Below the pieces are notes generated by a model. The model was not told the DNA's origin, did no database searches, and saw only the letters and a list, made by a program, of their open reading frames with translations. From Siphlonurus alternatus (taxonomy: Eukaryota; Arthropoda; Insecta; Ephemeroptera; Siphlonuridae), in the NCBI GenBank assembly GCA_949825025.1, contig OX463780.1, positions 44,124,979-44,188,978 on the forward strand: a DNA stretch of 64,000 nucleotides, written 5' to 3'. The translations under genes and the position numbers were made by a program. This document shows positions 24,093 through 48,240 of this stretch, one piece after another (the stretch's first letter is position 1; each line of letters starts with the position of its first letter).

Positions 24093-26159
24093 ATATTTTT
24101 ATTTTGTATCAACTATATCTGTTGAATAGTTTCAATTAATTTTAATAAAACTATTACAACTGAGTAAAGTTAATGAAAATAATTTTTTCTTATACATACC
24201 TAGAAAAAAATATTTGATTGCACTGATACCAAGTACTTGCAGAGATTGACTTAAAAGTGTCAGCTCTTTTTGTTTTTATAACCTCCTGTGCTAACATATC
24301 TTTGTTGCTCCATTTGACACGTTTTAAGAATTGACCAACAAATCATCGCAATGAACAAAACTGACATCATTCTGTCATTAAAATTGTATTATTTTGTAGT
24401 GACATCAACCACTGAATTGTTGTCTATGAATAAATTCAAATGAATCACATAGCATATATTTCATATAATGTAAGAATTCTATAAATAGCTCAGTGTCTGC
24501 GTCTGAAGAATTTTTTATTAGGTTGCATATTTTATCTTTTCTTATTATGGAATATATTATATTTAACATTATCCATAGTAAATCCATAGTCATGGATTTA
24601 TGTAGTAATTCAATATTATTTTAAACTTAAAAAATGAAAATATAAATTTTAATTACTACACTGCAGCTATTATATAGTAATAGTTTAATATGTGAATAAG
24701 TACTAGAAGTATATACTGTATTCTATATAGTGATAAATCCAAATTATGTTAATTAAATTTAGAATCTTAAAATTAAAATTTATATTTATTTTATAAATTA
24801 ATTTCCAAAAATACAAATAAAAGTTGGCTAGTATACAACATGATAAATTAATAATATTTTATAGTTATGTACACATTTCTAACACATTATATAAATTTTA
24901 ACATCAATGATCTGTGTTATTATTATATATTTATACCTAATGTGATGTTAATATTTAATGTGTACATTATAGACAAAATATATAGAAATAATATTATTTT
25001 ACTTGGACTATTATTGACTGAGTTACCATTTTTCTCATAGGCTCTACATACTGAATATTTTATTGTAACTTATACAGTTGTATTAAATTTAATGCTCTTC
25101 AAATTTGTATCATGAAAGTATTGAGAAAAACGTCAAAATATCTTAGGCTAGTACCTTATAATTGTTTTATAACCTAAGATTTTTGGCAGTATGAAAGTTG
25201 AAAAGTTCTATAGCGTTTCATTACAATTCTTTGTTATACTATAATTTTTGTGAAAGGAATGTTCATATAGTAATAACTTTTTATATGGTATAACTTTCAA
25301 CATATTTTCAATCTTTTATCTTTTTGATTACACAAGACTCTGCATGCTGTTGTTGTTTTATTATGAATTATAAACTACATTATAATTGACTACAGATATT
25401 TAAATTGCATTTTAGTTTATTGCCCCTACAATTAAGTTTGTATAGCAATGCACTATTTACTGCAGTGCTTGATTTCTTCAAATGAGCTAAGGATTTGGAT
25501 TTGGACTATACGTAACATAAATAATCAAAACAATATAATTATAAGGTAAAAGAATAATCACTTTTTATTAAATAATAAAATACTTCATTATCAGTTATAT
25601 ACAAAATTGCATTGAAGTATTTTACATAACTTAAAATTAAAATCATTTTTATTTTATGCAGTTGACAGATGGCACGTTTGGAAACAGATATTACTTAAAT
25701 ATTAAAAGAATTAAAATAATTTTGATTTTGCTTTGTTCAATTGTGAGGTAGTTTAATTTTAATATTTTAAATAATTATAAATTATATTAATCATTTTAAT
25801 ATTTTATAAATAGTCTAAAAGATTTCCTTGATTCTGTTCTGCATTATTGTATTCTACAAACAGTTTGATATTGATCACTTCAAAATAAAATATGGAATAC
25901 ATTTTCCCCGCAATAATTTCATACTACTTGTTTTATAAATTAATTTTAAATAGCTTAGTAATTGACAAGTACTATATAGTACTTTTATATCATACTTTGA
26001 TTTGAAGCAAAATAATTTAATTTAAAATCAAACTGTTTGAGAAAATGAAAATTTCCCCACCACCTATATTGTGAAAATGTCCCGGTTTTGAGTTGAGAAG
26101 TTCCCGTGATAGAGAGCCGTGTCCCGTGGTTTTGTGCTCTGCCTGAGCGAAGGTTGAGT
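24093..26159. other. Intergenic region between the two CBM14 genes
   Basis: AT-rich and uneventful. It must contain the 3' UTR of the large CBM14 gene just below 26160 and perhaps part of the small gene's 5' UTR intron. Nothing else seen. Confidence 0.5.
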
Positions 26160-35692
<9,533 letters not shown>

Positions 35693-35699
35693 CTGTATA

Positions 35700-38600
35700 T
35701 AAAGCTTCTTTTATAGCAGTTGATATATTAGCACGATATATCCTGTAACAGAAGAAATATAAAAAAATATTCAATGAACATAAAAAAAATACATATAAAA
35801 AGCATTTTCATTCATAATATAACATGCAATGTTAGCTGCACCTTGTAAAGTTATGACACGTATGACATTGTGGTTATGTAAAGATTTTATTTATGATTTT
35901 AATCAACCCACTATAACAAGGTAATTTATATTCCAAATGTATTAATTTTATTTCATAAATGTTACCAAGTTGTTTTTTGTAAAGAATTTACAAGTTATGT
36001 TCACAATATTTTGTTTGAAAAATTTTATGTTTAGAGAAAAAGTCTTTAATGTAGAATTTAAGATAACTTATAAACTTGAATATCGATATTATTTTGTTTT
36101 TATAAATAATTGTTACAAATGTTGATGCAAAATATTACGTAAGGTAAAGAAAATCTAAAAAATTGTGATTTTCTAATCCATTTTTTATTTTTACATGCAC
36201 GTAGGAAAAAAAAGGGTTATTTGCAGGAGTTGGTCTCTTTCTATTCTAAAATAACGTTGCCGCCAGTAATGTAAATTATACATAGAAAATTTAAACGAAT
36301 GAAATTCAATCTTCTAACCATAAACCACAACGAAAATTTCACGTTTAACGCTTCCTAAAATAACATTTTTTTTTATGCTTATTATACAACGGTGGTCATT
36401 TTTTTTTATATTATACTTGTTTGATAATATAATACCATCCATCAATATTTAAACTAGCGTTAAGTATCTCTCAAACTTGTTCTTGGGACATTTTTTTTTT
36501 CTCTTTGTGTGGTTAACAACAACAGTATGTATGCATAAAACATACTGAAGGTATAGGGAACCAGTCTCGCTTATGAGCAAACTGATGAGAGAGAGAGAGA
36601 GCGTGTCGGATGACAAAAGGAGGAAATTAAATAAAAATCGCCACCAGCCACAACATCGAAGGTGTCAATGACCCCAACTACATAACAAGCAATGAAAGAC
36701 GGCCTTGAGTAACAGCGAACAAAATAACAACTAGAGCGATTACCTATAGGTTAGATATATAATGACCTTCAATTTTTTAATGAATTTTTAACAGACATCA
36801 TCTTCCTTTTCCTCTCCTTCCGATAATAATTGAATGCACTGCATTCCTATTGTCCAATTAAATATATTTTAATTATTTATTACATTGTAAGCAGTTGTAT
36901 ATTCTTTAATTGTGCTTGGCTTTAATCCAAATTTTATTTATATTTTATGAAGTGTAAAAATGAATGTAATTTTTAATAATAACAATTTGTTTTTCAGTCA
37001 CATATTACACAGCAGGGGGTTGCATTTAATTAAAATGTTGAAGCAATTTATATTGTTGAATAAACAGGAGGCAGTGGAGAATTTTTTTCATGCTAACACT
37101 TTTTTTTTTTTTTCATTTTTCTTTAAAACGCACTTACAATACAGTCAATATATAGTAATCTTACTTAAAGCAAAAATATTTTCCCATATATAATATCCAT
37201 TCTCAATAAACTGCTATAAAATATTTCAAGTTGAAACAATGAATCTTATATTATGACTATATAATAATAAGCCACACCTTTTTTTATATATAAATAAAAA
37301 CCATGAGTCAAACATATTTGCTCTTATTTCACCATAATATAGAGAAATAGGTAGGTGGTATAAAAACATGTTATTTGCCTTAAAGGTAAATAACTTAATT
37401 ATTATTACTATAAGAGATCATTGCCCTGTCCAGTCTGCCACTGATATAGAACTAAATTGACCACAACATTGTAATAGTCTAATGTGTTTTGTGATCGTTT
37501 GTTTATTGTATTAGAAGTATTCACTTGAATGCACTTTAAAACTATCATTATTATGCATCTTACTAACTAGGAAGTTAAAAATTAACATGGCCGACAAGCG
37601 CAACGCATCTTGTACACGTGCGACAACAATCATCTTGATGGATGACTTGGAGAACATGACGATGTACACATAAAGTTCAATACTTATCTTGTGATTCATT
37701 AATCCTCCTCTATTATGTTTACCGTTGCATGTATATATGGGAAAAAAATGTTGGTGTATAACTGAATGAGTATGTATAATACCTATACTTATTACTTTAT
37801 ACAGTATGATGTTGTTTCATTATTTATAATTGGTACTTACTAAATCTAGGAAATTATTACTGTATACTGAGTATTATATTTCAACGAGTTTTTTTATATA
37901 AAGAATTTTAATCATTATTCAGTATATTTATGGAAGAAAAAAAATTATGAATATATGCTAAACATATTTCTTTTATTAATTTAATCAAATAGTACAGCTA
38001 TGTGGACAAATTAGAGCAATCAATCAGTGAGTTGATGACATGAAGACTTAACTAGACGTAGAGGCACTGTACAATGTACATAAATATTCTTTAAAATGAA
38101 GTGTTCGGATCCTTTTATTTTTTTATGGTTGCAAAATTTAATAAGGAAATGTTTCAGTGTAAAAAAATAGTAAATAATACTAGACAATTAATATTGAAAT
38201 AAATGTAATCTCGTTTATTTTTTTTATTTAATGTTATCACCACTACGGTTTAGCAACAGAAATTGTTTACTGTGATTGCTTTACTTTTAGAAGCGTTATT
38301 TTTATTTACATCCATAGTTTTTTATAAAAAAAAAATAATAATAATTACACATAACATAGGTGCAGAAAAAGTTGCCTACGTTACAGGCGATTTTACTAGC
38401 GTTATTAATATAATATATATAGCACTAAATTTTATTGTATTAGCAATAATAATAAAATAAAATTATCTGCTGCAACCATTATATCTAAAATTTTCATTGT
38501 TCCCTCATTTCATAAAATTGCGAATTTTAACTAGGCCACGAGAGTTCAATAACCTCCTCTGGTATCGGGGCAGCCATAAAAGATAATAAAAAATAAAATT

Positions 38601-41482
38601 AAAAATAATCTCAATTAAAAAAGTAATATAAAATATATTCTCTGCTTCCTACACATAAATTTTACATAAAAGAAAAACAATCTGTATTTAATGCGTTAGC
38701 AGTGCTAATAAGTATTTAGGGCATGTTATATTCTAATATTGGTTTAAAAAAAGTTATATGACTAAATTTTATAGGTTATCGTTATTTTGATTTATTGATT
38801 CAATAAATATTGACCACGATTATGTAACACATCTCTTGACAGTGACTCGTGTTTTCTTATCATAGCTACCCATATGTTCATATCTTTAAAGGAACTAATA
38901 TTTAATAATTTATTTCATAATAATTCTCTGTATCTTGCATATTAACCACACAGGTTTGGAGTATCTTATTTTATAAAAAAAATCCAATCGACATCATTAA
39001 AATATTTATTATTTCTCTTCTTGGAAAATCTTAACTTATTCTAATGCATTACGTAATTATTTGGCAATTTAATATTACAATCACGCTAGAGTGAGACAAA
39101 AATTCCATAGTAAAATTTGCAAAATAATGTTGTTATTCGTGTATCTAAAAATTACTGAAAATTAAATTGAATTGACCTCTGCTATTACTTTGAAACAAGA
39201 TATTTTTATATTACTTAAATGGTAAGATTAACAAGTACAGTAATGTTATTATCTACGTGATTTATCTTATAATATATATTAAATGAACATACTAGTGGTA
39301 GGTATATAATATATAAGATCTTTAAAGAGGATAATATTAAAAGTAATTTTAATTAAAAGCAATTAATATAAATGAATATTAATGTCAATGAGTTACTATG
39401 CTTGAATGATTATGATTTAAGAATGAACTCCATTAAGTATCAGATCCAATACTCCTTCGTATACTGTACGTAAAAATGATTAACACTTAGAGGAAATAAA
39501 TTGTATTGTAAAAGTAATTTTACTGTAAGAAGGTTTGCATGCTTGATAACGTACTGAAAGGGAAATAAACTTTTCTTAACGTTCAATCTAATGTGGGTTG
39601 CATCCTTGTGAAGGTTGAATTACCTTTCATTAAAATTTATGTAGGCAACTTTTTTTACCACGTAAATAATTATGTCTACATACCACTGAAGTTCAAGAGC
39701 ATTAATTTTATTACAAGTTGAAAATACAAGAAATTGAATAAAAAAAATTAGTATCTAGTTAAAATTAATCAAGAATTACTAATTATAAACTGCAACAGTA
39801 ATATAAAATTCTTTATAGTAACAACTTTTATTAAAAAATAAATTTCAAGTGCAAGGTCACTCATGTTTTTTTCATACATGTTTGAAATATTATAACAAGT
39901 ATGTAAAACAGACATGCCAAGATGATACAATGATAAATGGTATAATGTCTTTTGATATTAACATGATAATTATTGAGGAATAAAATATTTTACGGTACAA
40001 TTTTCTTGACGTTGTCTGTACAATTAGCATCAACAGGTTCTTCACACATGACATAAAGTATAATAATAAGCTCGTCATGAAAGTGCATGTCTGGAGCAAC
40101 GGAGGTTATGCAGTTAAGTTACTTAAGATCGGGTATCATATAATAAGTAGTATATAACAATTTCTTCTTATTTTATAATCCTGCACTGAATGTAGTTATA
40201 TAAAACGTATATTAACATAAAATTTAAGTCACTCGGCCGAAAGAATTTATATTCTGAAGGTCATTTTTGCATAAGATTATTTAAGAAGATGATAAAAGAT
40301 TAATTTAAAAAAAAAAAAATACAACCTGATATTTTCAGCTTCAGAGAATAATTTTACATTTTTTAGTTCAATGACACGAGAAAATAAATTATGATAAATA
40401 ATTTAAAAACTAACTTAAATATGAATTTTTCAGGTTTGAATCTCCTCTATTTTAAATAATTTATAGATTTAATTCGTATAGTAATTTAAAATGTATACTG
40501 TATATTATTTACCACACACAGCTATATTAAATTTTTAAACGTTTAAATCTAAATTAGAGTAAATTAACTTAAGTGCAATAAAATATTTGAATTTTACGTG
40601 ACTTGGATATATAACAATATAAAACTCTTAAAATAAAATCATAATTGAACCTCTTGTTAAAAAAAACTATCAAGCTAATCTTGCGTCAATTGTTTCAACT
40701 TTCTTAGCGGTCTCATCACCACATATTATCTACCATGTTATATTATGCAGTTTCCGGTACATCAACTAACAAATTTACCAAGGACATACCACTTAAACAC
40801 GCAAACAATATCAGTCTCAAAAAATAAGATGTATCCAAGCTTGTTTTCAGACCATAAATTTAAATATAATTATTTCTGACTGTTTTAAATTATTTCAATA
40901 TGTTTTATATAAAAACAACTTGATAAAATGCAAGAGAATTTCTCTTCATCCCACGTCTTTTGCATTGCTGTTTCCAATTAACATGATAGGCGGTGCACAC
41001 TTCTTACTTGTTAGTAAGCTTCTTAGTAGCATGCAGGATGGCTATCATCGCTTCAGTCTAGGCTTGTTAGACGAGTTTTACTGCAATCTAAAGTTTAATA
41101 AAGTACAAGTTTACAAGTTAAACAAAGATACGAAAATTAAATTTTTTAATTTTTAAAGTGAATTAACAATAATGATTGAATGATATTAATGAAAATTTGG
41201 AATTAGCTAATGACCAACGTAACCCCCGTTTCATTCATTGCTTTTTATGGTGCTTAATATTTAAATGAAACAAATATTTAAAATAATATTAATATATTCA
41301 CAGAAAAAAAGTCCTGTAGAAAATACAATTTCTAAAATTCTCAATGAACTATGCTTTAAGCACTAATATTATATTTTTACCTCTAAACAAGAGGAAGGTA
41401 TGATACTGTATTATTTTGTATAAAAAGTGAACGATTTGCTTTTTTTTTCACTACACTCTTTTTCCACTTTTTTGTACTTTTC
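35700..41482. other. Gene-free stretch upstream of the large CBM14 gene
   Basis: AT-rich. A GC-richer segment at about 36530-36740 (ending near AGAGCGATTACC) could include a noncoding exon but has no clear donor. A short phrase at 38361-38390 resembles the hairpin end at 26790. No coding potential. Confidence 0.4.
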
Positions 41483-41700
41483 TTAAGGTGCATTCAGATG
41501 GCGGTTTTTATCACGCGGCGCGACGCGAATTAATGCGCATTTGCTGTTAACATCCATTGGCGGCCATATTGGGCGATTAAAAGAAAAAGAGCATCGTAAT
41601 TAACGCGATTACCTGCGAATTCGCCGCCGCATAGGATTTCACAGCTTTTAAGTTAAAATCGCGCCGCGTCGCCGTTGCCGCCCATGAAAATCCACCTTAA
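41483..41700. mobile_element. 218-bp TTAA-bounded inverted-repeat element, GC-rich core
   Basis: Left end TTAAGGTGCATTCAGATGGC pairs with the right end GCCCATGAAAATCCACCTTAA with some mismatches. The core is rich in CG-containing words (GCGGCGCGACGCG, CGCCGCGTCGCC), a clear compositional outlier. TTAA at both ends parallels family D. Confidence 0.75.
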
Positions 41701-44700
41701 CTGCATGAGAAATTCAATACATAAATTAAATTTTAATTTAGAAATATAACAAAAAGAAGATTAAAAAAATACTATGCTGCGGTGAGAAGAAAGCCTTTTA
41801 ATTGTGAGAGATTATTCTTTTCAATTTTAACAGAGAATCAAGTTTTATAAGTGATGCAATTTTGTTATATATAAATAGACGTTTTTTTTTAATATTGATG
41901 TTTGAATGCGCACTCAATTTCGGATATAAATTGAAAATTCTATTATTTTTTTTATTACTGCTACTACAAAATAAATTAATATTGAATTAATTTTATATAT
42001 ATAAGTTTTTATAAAATTCAATGTAATAATAGAATAAAACTAACATAAAAGTTTCATTGATATAATAAAATTCAGTCATCAACTATGAATGAAATTTTCT
42101 TGAAATCGTGAAAATTTTATCACAATGCGCAATCGATTCATCATAAAATTCTATAAACTGATATAACCGTTATATTATATATTATAATAAATAACCTTGT
42201 GCACAATTACAGTAAATCCTAAGTACAGAGGAATCTTTATACACGCAATAATAAGGACTCAACTCTTAATGGCATTTTTATAACAGAACTTTGCGTTCAT
42301 ATAACATTCTTCACTTCATCAGTTCGATTGAATAGATAAACTTTTTTTGTGTGAAATTATAGGCTATAGCTATTTATTTATTATTTTATCCATAAATACA
42401 TAATAAAATGAAAATGTTGAATTATAAAATATTGTATCATTTCAATTGAAGTTACAGATCAACTTTAATGTTATACCCATAGCATTTACGACTTTCTTGC
42501 ATAACATAATCGATATATTTATTCAATCAAGTGACCTTTCTGTATAACTTGAAAATTAAACCTTAAAAACACAATTTGAAACATCATTTATGTATGATGA
42601 GAGAGGGAGAAACACATTTTTAATTCACACTATCAAGTTCAATGTACCGATGATACAACATTCATAATTTTTTTATTTACATGTGATCTTGGTTAACCGC
42701 GGTGGTAGCATGCAGCAGCATTTGTCACGAGATTCTCGTATATAATGAGAACTTGTTTACGAAGAAAAGTCAAGTGCAAGTGCATAGAGACAAGGTTTTT
42801 TATCGTATCAATAACCTGATGCAGCAGCAGCACTTACTTCAAGAAAAAGGGAGGTCATTAGGCTCATTATTATATATTACAACACTAGAAGTTTAGTTCT
42901 TATTAAATGAAATTATGTAGGTGTTGTTGATATATTATTGACTTTAGTAAAACATGGCAGTTAGTTGCTTATTATGCATGCAAACAGAGATAAATAATTT
43001 ATTATCTGACGAATGTATGGAAGTAGTGAAGGTGACAGAAAATTCATTTTATATTTTATTTTACAGTCCTTACAAGGTAACGTACAGAGATGAAAATTTT
43101 GCACTAAAAAATGCTGCAAAATATTGATATTAACTTAATATGACAGTAGATATTGAAATTAAAAGCTGCTAAACAGCACAATTGATAACAAATTTCATTT
43201 ATTCATTTAAAAATTAATGATAAAAAAATTAGTTCTTATCAGAAAATGTAATTGTTTTGCATATATGGTAGACAAAAATTGCAAATATTGTTAAAAATTA
43301 CATCAGAAAAAATGTAAATATATAGCACCAAAATCGCACACCTGTTTATAAAAGTTATCTTGAAGCAAATATTGTTAATATTTTTATATACTGTACCACA
43401 CAATATAAAATCGAATTTAAACCATTTTAAATAATATTGTATAGCATTATGTTAGAACGATCGATGTTTAAAAGTCCTATTTTTTTTTTAGTACAGTCGC
43501 AAAATCTACAGAAAAACCTTATATATACAGACGATTCACAGTTACTTAATATTTTATTACTATACTTTAAAATAGATCATTCGAGCACCATATTTAAAAT
43601 TCTATTAAAATTATAGGTCTTCCATACTAGTTCAATTTAATGCTTGTCAAACGTAATTGTAAGAGAATAGAATTATAGTATACAACACATAATTTTCATG
43701 AACAAAAAAGCGTAAGTGTATTAATTTGAAGGTGTAATTTATCGTCTAAGTGAGTTGAATTTTTTTGTAAAGTAAACTTGTATACACATAACAACTTTTT
43801 ATTGCCGTTTGATATTAAATATAGTGTTGATTGTAATTATACTTTATAAATTACTCATTGTATGTTCTCGCACGTAAAGAAATGATCAAAAGTGATTTCA
43901 ATACGCTTCTTTTTTGTTCTTATTTTTTACTTGCATACACGGTTCAATATACCTAATAGATTTTAAAGGTAAGAAAATCTCACGCCCTTCCAAAAGTCAA
44001 TTTAATGGCACCCAAATTTCATGGTTATCGAGGTTCAGTTAAAAAAAAAAAAAAAAAAAAGTGAAAAGCGCTTGAACGTACCTAATACAATTCTGTATTT
44101 TTATTTATTTTTTTTTTCATGCATTTAAATGATAGAAAAATAGATAGTAAATTTATTTGTTTGAGGAATTGAATTTTTCTTCTCAAAATATTAAATTTAA
44201 AATGATATATATTATTATAAGCATACGTTTTCTTGAATGTTATAATACAAAATTGGCATGCGTTTTAGTTTAAAAAAGTAAGATATAATTATAATATACA
44301 GGTTATCAAATGTTAAATAGTTTTATCATTAGTAACGTTACGGTGTATAAAAATACATAACAATTTTATAATTGACAACTGCATAGGTCAAATTTATTAT
44401 TAAATTAATACAATAGTTTGTTTTACATTCTTTTCAGTCATCACACCTGTATTTTTTTTATTGATGAGTTTTTTTTTATTACTCTTACAGTTACTCTTTA
44501 TTATTTTACACACACATTATTTAGAAATATATATCATACTAAAATAACAAAGAGGTGGAAAAAACAATCGAAAAAAATATAACGTAAAATGTGATGAGAC
44601 GAATTTGATTGAAAAGAAATAACAAACAGATCGATTGCATTGATTTATAAGTACGTGTAACTAAAGTGTGGATTAGAAGATGCGGTTAACAGGAAGATGA

Positions 44701-46777
44701 GGTGATTGACAGCAGGGGGGGGAAGGAGGAGGGTCAAGGACGCCACAACGTGCATAAGAAAGTGAGAGTGCATATTTTCTTGAAGACAATGACCTCTGTA
44801 GAGATGCAGCCTGCAGAGATGCATCCCAAACATAATATTATAAATAAAAAAACATAAATCTTTAAAATGCAGTGATAGCAATCCTTATATACAAAGCTAT
44901 CTATTAAAGAATTAAATGCAACTGTCATTTTCTATAATATAGTCTGTCAAATTATCAATTTCATTAAGTGTATGTTAGATTTGAAGTTTTATTTATATAT
45001 AAATATATTTCTATAGTTATGCGATGTTATTTATTAGATAAAAGTTGCATAGCAGCTTCTATTTATAAATACCTATACTTTTGATTATATAAGATTTAAT
45101 AATTTATAGTACGTTTTTTTACAAAGAGAAACAAGTTTCTTGTTTTCTTTCTTGTTTAAATTTTTATTCAGGAAGTTACTTGTTTTTTCAAGTATTTATT
45201 CTTTACATGAACAAATGAAGGTAGTGACAAGAGAATTTAAAGGTACGTTGACTTCGACCTGTGTGGTAGCAGTTTTTATATGCATGAAAAGTTTAGTCTT
45301 TGAATTCTGACTAATTCAATTACTGAACAATCAAGTCAGTACCCTCGCGTGTTTTTGAGATCCTTATGATTTAAATTGTATTTAATTATACAATTACTTT
45401 TTAAAAATTATGTATTTTCTACACTATAAAATTAAAAAAAGTTGTAACTCAAATTTTAATGATAAGCTATTAAAAAAATACGTTTTTGTTTTATATAATC
45501 TTCTGGCGTTTACGATACATAAAAAAATAAAATAGACGTAGCCTTTTCTACAAGTTTAAAAAAAAAAACAGGTTTATAATGTAAAATATTTGTGTTAGTT
45601 TCATATTCTGCAAAATCACAGAAAAATAAATGCGATTTTTATCTTTTATCACAAAAATTAACCGCTTCAAGTTCAAGGACTTTTTAACTTTGTCGGTGCT
45701 TTTTTAACATTCTGACTTCACTAAATAGCAATTATTATTAGTGCAAAAGCTAAAAACAGAGATATGCTAATATAATTATGGTACAAAATAATAAAATAAG
45801 CAATAATAACTTGTATGTAATAAAATAATACTTTCGTAAATTTTTTAACAACTAGTACTTAAACTTATTACATCATATTGGTAAAAATGTCAATTTACTA
45901 TTGCTTGTTAAAAAAATAGAAAAAACCTTGAAAATGTAATTTCTTGAATTTAAAATAAAAATATTAAGTTTCAAATGTATCCTAAAGGTATTTTTTTGGT
46001 ATACGTGCTCCATCTGTGAGATTTGAATAATTAGAGGGTGTCCGCGTGACCGGAGCCAAAATTTAGAAGCAAGGCCAGAGGGCCAATGGTGGTCCAGCAG
46101 AGATGAAGCAGGAAGAGCAGTTCACGGTATGGGCGGTATACTTGGCCTACAATTGGCCGAGTCACCTGTACGTAACCTCACTGCGTGAACAAATTATGAC
46201 GTCATCTCTACTTATTTTTACTCCACTCCTTAACGCATCATTTTTTTCTAATTTATATAGGTGCCATCATTTTTTTGTGTATTAAAAAAAAACAATAAAG
46301 CTAACCTTGGGCACACAAGATAATTGACTATAATGCTACACTTTCAATTTTTATTACTTTTCTCTATGTTTATAACAATTGAAAAAATTTGAATAAGATT
46401 ATGATTTATTTTTATAATGTATTTGAAGTTAAAAATATACATTACATCATTGAATATTTAGAATTAAATACTAAATCATTTTTTATTTTCAGACAAAGTA
46501 ATCACTCATATTTTTGCATATAGTAAAAAGTTAATCATTCTCAGATGATTTTAATTACACATCAAATTAAATTAATGACTTTGTTAAAAAAAATACCCGG
46601 ATAAAAGTATTTACTTTTTATAGCAAATAAATTTAAAACGAGCGTTAAAATCTCTGATTTTGTTTTAATTGTTTAAAATTACATCATTTCAAATAACTTG
46701 GGATGGATGATTGTAGGAAAATAAGTTAATTTTTTCATAAAATTAGAGTCTTAATTAGCTGTAAAAACGAGTTACGT
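41701..46777. other. Gene-free AT-rich stretch
   Basis: Short frames at 42702-42896 and 44645-44928 have no family signature. A GC-richer patch with TGACGTCA (46197-46204) lies at 46030-46210. Nothing else supported. Confidence 0.4.
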
Positions 46778-47090
46778 ACTAAATTTTTAGATGCTGAATT
46801 GGTTTCAGTACTTTATGTCAGTACAAAATTGCTCCAGTTTCGTCTTACATCCAGCACTTTTGACCTATAAAACACTTAATCCAAGTACAAATTTGGTACT
46901 GAAAAAATAGAGTCAATTTTTTGTACTTTTTTTGACTCTCTTTTTTCAGTACCAAATTTGTACTTGGAATAAGTGTTTTATAGGTCAAAAGTGCTGGATG
47001 TAAGACGAAACTGGAGAAATTTTGTACTGACTGGAGCAATTTTGTACTGACATAAAGTACTGAAACTTATTCAGCATCTAAAAATTTAGT
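46778..47090. mobile_element. 313-bp palindromic element, family I
   Basis: ACTAAATTTTTAGATGCTGA at the left pairs with its complement at the right end. The arms run to a centre near 46925 and contain the repeated phrases AGTACAAAATT and CAGTACTTTATGTCAGTAC. The right arm has one short duplicated TTTTGTACTGACTGGAG-type segment. Confidence 0.85.
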
Positions 47091-47831
47091 GTGTGCATGC
47101 TTCATAAAAGGCTCGCCATCCCATCACTTGCGGAAAACGCCGAGCGAGGGAACCCTGAACTTGACTCGGTGACGAAGACCAAGGTTGGGAATCTACCTGA
47201 GATTATCGCAATCGCTTTCATAAATTATGCCAGTGGTGAGACGATGATAATGAAAATACCGCTACATTTCTATTCCATATTCGTACTACTTATAATATTA
47301 CAATACAACAATACACCACCGATTGGTTAACAAGCAACAATGATAGGAATTTACTAATAATATATTAAAATATTGCGTACACGTTTTGGAGTTACATTTA
47401 TTATTTCTTAGAAAATTTCAAGTGCATGTGAACTTTTAAAATTCAGTGCCAACTTTGAATTAAATTAATATATTAATTCACGTTCTTTTTCCTACAAAAT
47501 TCACTGACATTTTATAAAAAATCGTGATATTTTTGCATTTTGTATTCGTCCTTTGTTTAAAAATGTGTATGATTGTATAAAAATATAAATAAAATATGTA
47601 AATTTAATATGAAACAATTATTTTGAAGACTTTACTTTTGTGTAAATTACATTAAATTTGTTACATTTTTTTTTTTTTTTTTACAGAATATTACGAAAAT
47701 TATAGCATGTCTTTTCAATTATGAAACAATACATTTTATGAAACAATTAAAATCTTTACAAAACATTTTCAAACCAAAAATTATAAAACAATCCCTTACA
47801 ATAAAAATATAAAAAATAAATAATATACTTA

Positions 47832-48240
47832 CGAAAGTGAAGCGTTTCAAAATCGATTGTTATTCAGGCAAGAGATTTTCTTTCAGTAGAAAATTAACGT
47901 CCTATTCACAGATGCTGATGCCAGTTAAAAACAAAATTTTATATAAAATTCACTTGCATCTTGAAGGAGTTGTTGTCTATAGCCGGCAATTATACCGACT
48001 GAACTTGAGAATGTGGTGGCACTGCCACTTTATAACAGTGGAGGTGATGTCCCTCCTATCTTCCCCTCTACTATTTTTTTTTTTCGCTAAAAGATGCTAC
48101 TCTACTACTACAACAACTCCATGGCAGTGGCGCAGCGCAGGTTTGACTTGTAGTGCGAGTTCGCTCTATAGTCGATGTTGCTCTGTTAATACCTTTGTAG
48201 TGTCGGTGCTATAGTTGTTATCCAACCATGCAACAGGGAT
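47832..48240 (-). promoter_or_regulatory. Candidate distal noncoding first exon/promoter
   Basis: A GC-richer patch in an AT-rich desert ends, on the minus strand, in a good splice donor (TTTCGTAAGTATA, GT at 47831-47830). Both CBM14 genes start translation just after an acceptor, so at least one upstream noncoding exon must exist for each. This patch, about 12 kb upstream of 35692, is the best-looking candidate. A TGACGTCA octamer lies at 48249-48256 next to it. No direct link is visible. It could instead belong to an unrelated noncoding transcript. Confidence 0.25.

Noticed and set aside
38520..38575. Minus-strand ATGGCTGCCCCGATACCAG short frame (about 16 residues).
   Set aside because: Too short, no splice partner and no recognisable peptide; probably a repeat fragment.
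38361..39660. Phrases resembling the ends of the 26653 hairpin (AAAAAGTTGCCTAC near 38370 and GTAGGCAACTTTTTT near 39646).
   Set aside because: The two ends face the wrong way for one element and share only about 15 bp, so I do not call an insertion.
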